DNA from: Bacillota bacterium
Lineage (GTDB): Bacteria; Bacillota; Clostridia; Lachnospirales; Lachnospiraceae
Assembly: GCA_023410575.1 (NCBI GenBank)
Contig: JAEYPP010000011.1
Location: 1-39,653 of the forward strand
Direction of reading: 5' to 3'
DNA: 39,653 nt
The notes under the pieces are model-generated. The model was not told where the DNA came from. It saw only the letters and a list, made by a program, of their open reading frames with translations, and made no database searches. Shown piece after piece: positions 34,077-39,653 of the stretch. The translations under genes and the position numbers were made by a program. Position 1 is the first letter of the stretch; the number at the start of each line of letters is the position of its first letter.

Positions 34077-34258
34077 ACATATGTACATTATACCTCTCAC
34101 TTATCGATTCCTCATATTAATCCAACTTATCTTGTCTTTGGTATACTTATTTCTTATTACATCTTAATCCTCTGGCTCTCTTTCCATATTTTACCATATT
34201 TATCTCATAATGTGAACTATTTTATCGTAAGCAAGCAAAAAAGTGCTACATTAAGTTA

Positions 34259-34513
34259 TCATGTCTTTATTTTATGAGCAGTGATCACGGTGTAACTATA
34301 CGCATTAATTGTTATCTCACAACGATTGTTCTCAACATACCAGTTCTTCCCTTTTCTAATGATAGCTGCACTCATACTAATTATTTGCTCTTTACACCAC
34401 TTAATGACATCATCTGTTTCTAAGGACAGATTTCTCTTGATTCGAATTGCTCCTAGTTCGGTCGTATGTAATTTAGATATATTTTTGATTAAATCATTAT
34501 CACTTGCTTGCAT
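34259..34513 (-). CDS. DUF3781 family small protein
   Basis: An 84-aa protein. KNISKLHTTELGAIRIKRNL, VIKWCKEQI, IIRKGKNWYVENNRCEITINAYSYTVITAH match DUF3781, a small family widespread in clostridia. There is no signal peptide or membrane segment. ATG follows AGGGG at seven bases. A hairpin at 34032-34076 could terminate it. Function is unknown; the conserved Arg-Lys-Gly-Lys-Asn-Trp-Tyr and a buried Cys stand out. Confidence 0.85.
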   Translation of the reverse strand: MQASDNDLIKNISKLHTTELGAIRIKRNLSLETDDVIKWCKEQIISMSAAIIRKGKNWYVENNRCEITINAYSYTVITAHKIKT

Positions 34514-34634
34514 ATGTACCCCTATCTTTTTCTTGTATCTTTCTTGTTTCTTTCTTCTTTCAACTTTTTTATGTGAGACGCTTTGACAATCAACATACTA
34601 CATAACTATTTGCTGTCTCATTATATAACATACT

Positions 34635-34754
34635 TTATAATGAAATCTTCGGGGGATTTTGAATCAACCCAACTATACCAGCTTTAAGGTCTGGTTTTTG
34701 AATCAACAATTTCTCGCAATGATTTGATAACACATGTTCTGGAACTTTTATCAT
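34635..34754 (-). CDS. Possible 39-aa peptide or gene remnant
   Basis: Read on the minus strand, ATG at 34754 has a good GAAAGGAG nine to ten bases upstream and opens 39 codons (starts MIKVPEHVLSNHCEKLLIQK). It lies downstream of the kinase terminator and before the DUF3781 gene. Two near-identical stretches (ttgattcaaaa) occur within it. I recognise no family. Only the binding site argues for translation. The rest of the 34514-34879 interval holds the kinase terminator. Confidence 0.3.
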   Translation of the reverse strand: MIKVPEHVLSNHCEKLLIQKPDLKAGIVGLIQNPPKISL

Positions 34755-34794
34755 AATTACTTATCTCCTTTCAACACCTGAATCTAATCATATA

Positions 34795-34842
34795 AAAAGC
34801 TTTGATTGACTGATCAACTCAGTAAAACCAAAGCTTTTATTT
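34795..34842. terminator. Terminator of the FGGY kinase gene
   Basis: aaaaagctttg (from 34796) pairs with caaagctttta (to about 34841) around a loop of about 24 nt, with an A-run and T-run that suit termination on the minus strand 40 bases after the kinase stop. Confidence 0.7.
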
Positions 34843-34879
34843 GAGTATCTTAATTATATACTTTAACACTGCTATCTCT

Positions 34880-36490
34880 TTATGCCTTTAAATTAGTTAC
34901 TGCTGCTCTTTCTATTGCAAGGCCATTCGTATAGCGATTCATAAAGCTATTAAATCCTTCAACATCACTCGCTACAGGAGACATTTTACTTCCCATCTGT
35001 CCTACAAATACTTGTTCAGTAAGGAAATGATCTAGCGTCTCTTCTTTCTCTTTGTGAATCATATAAGATGCTAATAATGCAATTCCCCAAGCACCACCTT
35101 CTCCAGCTGTCTCCATAACAGATACAGGAACGTCAATCGCTGCTGCCATAATACGTTGACCAACACCCTTTGTTTTAAATAATCCACCATGTCCAAGGAT
35201 TTCATCTAGACGAACATTTTCTTGTTTCAGTAGAATATCCAAGCCTGTTTTTAATGCGCCTAACGAAGTAAACAGATGAACTCTCATAAAGTTTGCAAGG
35301 TTAAAATTGCTTTCTGGTGTTCGAACAAACAATGGACGTCCTTCCTCAAACTTTGTGATATGTTCTCCTGAAAAATAGTTATATGCTAATAAGCCACCAC
35401 AGTCGTCATCGCCCTCCAAAGCTTTATTGTATAAAACAGAATATAGCTTTGTCATATCAACTGTAACACCGTAGTTTTCTAGACTTTCTTTGAATAAATT
35501 CACCCAGGCATTTAAGTCTGAAGTACAGTTATTACAATGTACCATAGCTACTAAATTACCAGTTGGAGTTGTTACTAAATCAATCTCTTCATATACTTTT
35601 GATAGTTCTTTTTCCAAGACAACCATTGCAAATACAGAAGTACCTGCGGAAACATTACCAGTACGTTTTGCAACACTGTTAGTTGCTACCATTCCTGTAC
35701 CAGCATCTCCCTCTGGAGGACATAATAAGATTCCTGCTTTCAAATTACCAGTAGGATCTAGTAGCTTAGCACCTTCCTCAGTTAATCTGCCTGCATCCTC
35801 ACCTGCAACCATAACTTTTGGTAAAATATCTGCTAATTTCCATGGGAAACCTTTTGGTGCTACCAAATTACTAAATTGTTCGATCATATGTAAGTTAAAA
35901 TCTCTGCTCTCGATATCAATTGGGAACATACCAGATGCCTCGCCAACACCTAAAACCTTCTGACCAGTTAATTTCCAATGGATATAACCTGCCAAAGTTG
36001 TCATATAGTCAATATCCTTAACATGTGGCTCTTGTTTTATGATTGCCTGATATAAGTGAGCAATGCTCCATCGTTGTGGAATATGATATTGAAATGTTTC
36101 TGTTAGTATATTCGATGCTTCTTCTGTAATCGTATTTCTCCAAGTACGAAATGGCACTAATAGATTCTCGTTCTGATCAAATACCATATATCCATGCATC
36201 ATAGCACTAAATCCAATTGCGCCAATTGTTGTAATCGTCTCTCCAAAAGTATCTTTCACTTCCTTAGCCATTCTTTGATAGCTTGCTTGAACCCCTTTCC
36301 AAACTTCGTCTAAATCATAGGTCCAAATATTATCAACATATTGGTTTTCCCAATCATAACTTCCTGATGCAATCGGTACATTTTTTTCATTAATCAACAC
36401 TGCTTTAATACGTGTCGATCCTAGCTCAATACCAAGTGTTGTTCGTCCAGCTGCTATTGCACTTCGATTCGATTCCATTGTTGCTTCCAT
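34880..36490 (-). CDS. FGGY family carbohydrate kinase
   Basis: A 536-aa sugar kinase, cytoplasmic, phosphorylating a polyol or ketose with ATP. LGIELGSTRIKAVLI is the N-terminal phosphate-binding loop, IGFSAMMHGYMVFD and SAGTSVFAMVVLE the hinge and adenosine regions, and GHGGLFKT followed by ETAGEGGAWGIALLASY the C-terminal FGGY signature. The length suits ribulokinase or xylulokinase. Related Lachnospiraceae proteins often neighbour arabinose or xylose genes, and the sugar importer and sensor next door support a pentose, but no isomerase or epimerase is in the window. ATG follows AGGAGG at seven bases. Promoter at 36520-36548. Ribulokinase versus xylulokinase is left open. Confidence 0.85.
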   Translation of the reverse strand: MEATMESNRSAIAAGRTTLGIELGSTRIKAVLINEKNVPIASGSYDWENQYVDNIWTYDLDEVWKGVQASYQRMAKEVKDTFGETITTIGAIGFSAMMHGYMVFDQNENLLVPFRTWRNTITEEASNILTETFQYHIPQRWSIAHLYQAIIKQEPHVKDIDYMTTLAGYIHWKLTGQKVLGVGEASGMFPIDIESRDFNLHMIEQFSNLVAPKGFPWKLADILPKVMVAGEDAGRLTEEGAKLLDPTGNLKAGILLCPPEGDAGTGMVATNSVAKRTGNVSAGTSVFAMVVLEKELSKVYEEIDLVTTPTGNLVAMVHCNNCTSDLNAWVNLFKESLENYGVTVDMTKLYSVLYNKALEGDDDCGGLLAYNYFSGEHITKFEEGRPLFVRTPESNFNLANFMRVHLFTSLGALKTGLDILLKQENVRLDEILGHGGLFKTKGVGQRIMAAAIDVPVSVMETAGEGGAWGIALLASYMIHKEKEETLDHFLTEQVFVGQMGSKMSPVASDVEGFNSFMNRYTNGLAIERAAVTNLKA

Positions 36491-36519
36491 GTTACTTCCT
36501 CCTATAAAATTATAAGCTA

Positions 36520-36548
36520 ATTATACAAGTTTTAACTGTCCTTTTCAA
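36520..36548 (-). promoter_or_regulatory. Promoter of the FGGY kinase gene
   Basis: On the minus strand, TTGAAA (36543-36548), a 17-bp spacer and TATAAT (36520-36525), about 30 bases before the ATG. Confidence 0.7.
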
Positions 36549-36624
36549 TAAAACTTACGAATTTTTCAATATACTTTACCGTCCAAATCATTGTTCATAG
36601 TCATACCCTTTCTTAGAAATTGAA

Positions 36625-36636
36625 GTCAAGCTTGAC
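36625..36636. promoter_or_regulatory. Palindromic operator candidate
   Basis: gtcaagcttgac is a perfect 12-bp palindrome about 70 bases upstream of the nitroreductase start and about 80 bases upstream of the divergent kinase promoter. It contains a TTGACA (36632-36637) that may serve as a -35 for the nitroreductase gene, although no good -10 is 17 bases away. Confidence 0.4.
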
Positions 36637-36705
36637 AATAGAAAATCCATATGGTTAAGTTGTTATATATGATGCTATTTAACAAAATTACTTAAGGAGG
36701 GCACT

Positions 36706-37332
36706 ATGGAATTTTATGAGGTTATAAACTCAAGGCACACAATACGTGATTTTGAGAATGTACCAATTAATGATGCAACAATCGAAAAAATTATTACTGC
36801 TGGTATGAAGGCTCCAACAAACGACCATATGAGAGATTGGCATTTTATTGTCATAAAAGATAAGAATATTGTCTTTCGACTATTAGATAAAATACCCAAA
36901 AAGATATCTGATGAAGAGATGAATACGTTATTAAAAGATTGGGATCTAAATGATCTTTGCCAGCAAGCTTGTTATAAGAATGCGGTTCCAAAACAGTATC
37001 AGATGCTTGCAGAAGCCTCTTGTGTCATCATTCCTCTTTTAAAACAAAAAACTGATATTCTACATCCAGATAATTTATCACACCTGAATGGGTTTGCTTC
37101 TATCTGGTGTTGCATTGAAAATATGTTTCTCGCTGCAACTGCCGAAGGATATGCTGCAACGTTAAGAATTCCATTAGGAGATGAAGGTGATTGGGCAAGA
37201 AAAGTTCTGAATTTTCCAAGTGACTACTTAATGCCATGCTTTATTGGGATTGGAAAACCAAGGGATAACGCTTCTCATATCGAGCAAAAGAAATTTTCAT
37301 TAGATGATATCATACATAAAAATGTTTGGTAA
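36706..37332 (+). CDS. Nitroreductase family protein
   Basis: A 208-aa FMN-dependent oxidoreductase fold. EFYEVINSRHTIRDFENVPI (residues 2-21) is the family N-terminus with the FMN-phosphate Arg residues. KAPTNDHMRDWHFIVIKD is the usual A-P-x-N/S-x-x-x-x-W-x-F block, and a late ATAEGYAATLRIP covers the flavin ring region. Full length. ATG follows AAGGAGG at six bases. A terminator at 37392-37452 follows, so it is a single-gene unit. Natural substrate unknown; quinones, nitroaromatics or enones are typical. Confidence 0.92.
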   Translation: MEFYEVINSRHTIRDFENVPINDATIEKIITAGMKAPTNDHMRDWHFIVIKDKNIVFRLLDKIPKKISDEEMNTLLKDWDLNDLCQQACYKNAVPKQYQMLAEASCVIIPLLKQKTDILHPDNLSHLNGFASIWCCIENMFLAATAEGYAATLRIPLGDEGDWARKVLNFPSDYLMPCFIGIGKPRDNASHIEQKKFSLDDIIHKNVW

Positions 37333-37391
37333 TTTCAATTGGAATCTTACCTTATACCATAAAAGACACATCAATAATAGGAAAATTTATA

Positions 37392-37452
37392 GAAAAAGTT
37401 ATAGAACCAGATAAGCACGATTCACTAGCTTTCCTGATTCCATAACTTTTTT
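37392..37452 (+). terminator. Terminator of the nitroreductase gene
   Basis: aaaaagttatagaaccag pairs with ctgattccataacttttt (two mismatches that can wobble), loop about 22 nt, followed by tttttt. Confidence 0.75.
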
Positions 37453-37570
37453 TGATGTTATTTAAGAATTGCACAAAAATTTTTATTGGGATATAGTTTA
37501 CAAAACAGGACAAAAAAAGCGAGGAATATATTCTTATCTTAGGCTAATATCTACTTAAGGAGGCAAAGAG

Positions 37571-38428
37571 ATGGAATGGCTAAAAAATTTAAGTAATGCC
37601 ATAGAGTACATAGAAGAAAATATTGATAAAGAAATATCCTATGAGGAAGCAGCCCATATTGCTTGTTGTTCAACCTATTATTTTCAGCGTATGTTTTCTT
37701 ATGTTGCTGGTATTTCCTTATCAGAATATATACGAAGACGCAGAATGTCACAAGCCGCTTTTGAATTACAGAGAACAGACAAAAAAGTGTTAGAAATTGC
37801 TTTAAAATATGGATACACTTCTCCAACATCTTTTAATCGGGCGTTTCAAAGTGTTCATGGTATTACCCCTGTTGTAGCTAAAAACAGTGGGATTACCTTA
37901 AATTCTTACCCGCCGATCAAGTTTTCTGTATCAATTACAGGAGGAAATGCTATGTCATACCACATTGAAGAAAAAGGTTCCATGCGGATTGTAGGAGTTC
38001 AGACACCTTTGGTTGATGATATGGAAACAAATATGAAAAATGTCCCTAACTTTTGGAAGCAGACTTTGCATAGTGAGCATTTTAAGCAACTATGTAATCT
38101 CCCTCAGAATGAACCAAAAGGGATTTTGGGTATTACCGTATATCATAATCAAGACAATATTTTTTACTATATTGCGACATCGAGTAATGCCGCTACTCCA
38201 GAGGGAATGACAGAATATGAAATACCAGCAGCAACATGGGTTATTTTTGAAAATAACGGAAAGTTCAAAGAAGATGTGCAAAGTGTATTTCGTCGTTTTT
38301 ATTCTGAATGGTTATTGTTTTCTGGCTATGAATATGCAGGACTCCCTGATATTGAGGTATATCCTATCGCTAATGGAGAGCCTGTATACGGACATTCAGA
38401 AGTTTGGATTGCAATTAAAAAAATTTAA
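37571..38428 (+). CDS. AraC regulator with GyrI-like effector domain
   Basis: A 285-aa transcription factor. The N-terminal AraC DNA-binding domain (about residues 8-105) has two helix-turn-helices: EEAAHIACCSTYYFQRMFSYV and LEIALKYGYTSPTSFNRAFQ. The C-terminal half (about 125-285) is a GyrI-like/effector-binding domain: MRIVGVQTPLVDD, GILGITVYHN, YEIPAATWVIFENNG and EVYPI with the SEVWIAI end. This is the Rob/SoxS-like layout that senses small hydrophobic ligands. ATG follows AAGGAGG. The C45-like hydrolase starts 13 bases after its stop, so the two are co-transcribed. Confidence 0.92.
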   Translation: MEWLKNLSNAIEYIEENIDKEISYEEAAHIACCSTYYFQRMFSYVAGISLSEYIRRRRMSQAAFELQRTDKKVLEIALKYGYTSPTSFNRAFQSVHGITPVVAKNSGITLNSYPPIKFSVSITGGNAMSYHIEEKGSMRIVGVQTPLVDDMETNMKNVPNFWKQTLHSEHFKQLCNLPQNEPKGILGITVYHNQDNIFYYIATSSNAATPEGMTEYEIPAATWVIFENNGKFKEDVQSVFRRFYSEWLLFSGYEYAGLPDIEVYPIANGEPVYGHSEVWIAIKKI

Positions 38429-38441
38429 AGGGGAATAGAGT

Positions 38442-39512
38442 ATGTATCATCTAAGATTAAAGGGCAATCACTATCAGATGGGTGTGAAAAGAGGTGCCAT
38501 CTTTCAAAAAGCGGGGATATCTTTTCCGTTTCATCTGGATCGTTTTCAGCTAAAATATGGTAAAGAAAGTGAAAAAATATTAAAGGAGTTTTTTCCTGAA
38601 GTATGTGAAGAAATGCGAGGTGTTAGCGATACCTTGGATTTGGACTATCTTACATTTGCTTCCTGGATGTTATGTATGGGTTGTTGTATGTATAATTTGG
38701 ATGAAAACATCCCAGTTGAAATTAGAGGATGTACTGCGTTTGCTTTTTCTAAAGGTGGCAGACTAATCTATGGGAGAAATAACGACTTACCACCGTTTTT
38801 ACGAGATGGCAGTAAAAGTGAAATCTATGCTCCAACTAAGGGATACCGATTTAATATTACTACTTCATCATTTATCAATGGAGAAGAAGGGATAAATGAG
38901 TACGGATTAGCAGTTGCTATGACCTTTGTAATGACCAATCTTGAGAAAATAAAGCCTGGCTTTAACTCGTGCTTTATTGTGCGATATTTACTTGAAAAAG
39001 CGGATAGCACTCAAAAGGCTATTTCTTTACTGATGGCTTTACCAATCGCATCAAATTGCAATATTTTACTTGCAGATAGAGTTGGTCATATGGTTGTTGT
39101 CGAATGTACTCCTGATAAGAAAAGTATTCGAGAAGCTGAGATTTTTCATAATGGAAGTATTGTATGTACAGTCAACAGTTTTACTTCTGCTAAAATGAAA
39201 CAATATGATGATGCTCATGGCAATGATTATGATTCCGCAAAACGCTATGAAGTTGTGATAAATAGTTTTTCTAACTATATCAATGATGATGTTGTCGAAA
39301 CAACAAAAAAACTCCTAAAAGGTGACTATGGCTTTATGTGCCAATACGATAAGGACCTAAACTTTGAAACAGTTTGGAGTTCTATCTTTGATTTAGATAG
39401 TTTGGTGATCTATCGGGCAGAGGGTGATCCTAGAAAGAAGAAATTCATCACTGATAACAGATTGCATGATATTGTGAAAAGAAAAAATGTTAAACTCAAT
39501 ATTCCCAAGTAA
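38442..39512 (+). CDS. C45-type Ntn hydrolase (acyltransferase-like)
   Basis: A 356-aa protein of the linear-amide C-N hydrolase fold. The predicted nucleophile is Cys97 in EIRGCTAFAF, which would become N-terminal after self-cleavage of a 96-residue propeptide, as in acyl-CoA:isopenicillin N acyltransferase and peptidase C45. YGRNNDLPP, GINEYGLAVAMTFV, CNILLADRVGHMVVVECTP and TVNSFTS are family blocks. There is no signal peptide, so it acts in the cytoplasm. It is co-transcribed with the AraC/GyrI regulator. Substrate unknown; penicillin acylase, bile-salt hydrolase-like or peptide amidase activities are alternatives. Confidence 0.85.
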   Translation: MYHLRLKGNHYQMGVKRGAIFQKAGISFPFHLDRFQLKYGKESEKILKEFFPEVCEEMRGVSDTLDLDYLTFASWMLCMGCCMYNLDENIPVEIRGCTAFAFSKGGRLIYGRNNDLPPFLRDGSKSEIYAPTKGYRFNITTSSFINGEEGINEYGLAVAMTFVMTNLEKIKPGFNSCFIVRYLLEKADSTQKAISLLMALPIASNCNILLADRVGHMVVVECTPDKKSIREAEIFHNGSIVCTVNSFTSAKMKQYDDAHGNDYDSAKRYEVVINSFSNYINDDVVETTKKLLKGDYGFMCQYDKDLNFETVWSSIFDLDSLVIYRAEGDPRKKKFITDNRLHDIVKRKNVKLNIPK

Positions 39513-39533
39513 CAGTTAAAAAAACGAATCAAT

Positions 39534-39653
39534 ACCACCGGCTTAGCCGGTGGTTTGCTCTGCCCCTATAAGGGGCTTTTACCTGCTTGCGCCCGAAAGG
39601 CGCCTGAAGGATTTGCCAACCGCACTTCTTTCTCAGGCTAGCCCTAAAGGGCT
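39534..39653. mobile_element. GC-rich hairpin cluster, possible IS200/IS605 end
   Basis: Four hairpins in a row run to the window edge. accaccggc-tta-gccggtggt is at 39534-39554, gcccct-ata-aggggc at 39562-39576 followed by tttt, gcgcc-cgaaa-ggcgc at 39589-39603, and agccct-aa-agggct at 39640-39653. The GC content is far above the rest of the window. Such subterminal imperfect hairpins mark IS200/IS605 element ends, and the first hairpin resembles ones I associate with clostridial members. No transposase is visible inside the window, so the call is tentative; the first two hairpins could also terminate the hydrolase gene. Confidence 0.4.

Noticed and set aside
35490..35963. A 157-codon + strand frame opposite the FGGY kinase
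   Set aside because: It lies entirely inside a well-conserved kinase gene, lacks a ribosome binding site and has no recognisable domain.

Overview
The window looks like chromosomal DNA of a low-GC, Gram-positive anaerobe, most probably a Lachnospiraceae member of the Clostridium (Lachnoclostridium) phytofermentans type. The reasons are AT-rich sequence, strong AGGAGG-type ribosome binding sites with occasional TTG/GTG starts, proteins of Lachnospiraceae-type families (DUF6465, DUF6472, DUF3781), a Re-citrate synthase-like enzyme, an LPXTG surface protein and sugar ABC transport controlled by a LytS/YesN-type sensor. No rRNA or tRNA gene is visible, so the assignment is an inference from gene content.

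Layout. 1-490: two large nested inverted repeats and no gene. 490-4.1 kb: phenylacetate-CoA ligase (-), a tiny Cys/Gly-rich protein (+), a weak hypothetical ORF (-) and chorismate synthase (+). 4.1-7.5 kb: a minus-strand operon of Re-citrate synthase-like enzyme, isocitrate dehydrogenase-like enzyme and a GntR/FCD regulator, which would feed acetyl-CoA and oxaloacetate towards 2-oxoglutarate. 7.8-12.2 kb: chemoreceptor (+), methylglyoxal synthase (-), LPQTG wall protein with a PT-rich repeat (-), divergent carbamate kinase (+). 12.4-17.2 kb: two GT2 glycosyltransferases, a Lys-rich DUF6465 protein and a membrane-anchored GH25 muramidase-like protein (all -). 17.5-24.2 kb: cysteine synthase (+), then metF, a 58-aa DUF6472 protein, an SDR, a twin-P-loop ATPase, a long coiled-coil protein and a DMT exporter (all -).

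24.5-34 kb is a two-unit sugar-sensing and uptake locus on the minus strand. The upstream unit encodes a membrane-anchored sugar-binding sensor, a LytS/YesM-like histidine kinase, a YesN-like AraC response regulator and an extra sugar-binding lipoprotein, packed with overlaps or gaps of a few bases, and ends at an intrinsic terminator. The downstream unit encodes the main sugar-binding lipoprotein, a double ABC ATPase and a permease. The order matches the XylFII-LytS-YesN / xylFGH arrangement described in clostridia. A FGGY sugar kinase lies upstream at 34.9-36.5 kb. 36.7-39.5 kb (+) holds a nitroreductase, an AraC/GyrI-like regulator and a C45-type Ntn hydrolase. The window ends in a cluster of GC-rich hairpins that may be the start of an IS200/IS605-like element.

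The most unusual signal is in the intergenic DNA. Several short repeat families are built into hairpin or terminator structures. In one pair, at 351-462 and 24415-24516, a conserved core of about 50 nt lies between long stem arms that are perfectly or almost perfectly self-complementary within a copy but unrelated between copies.
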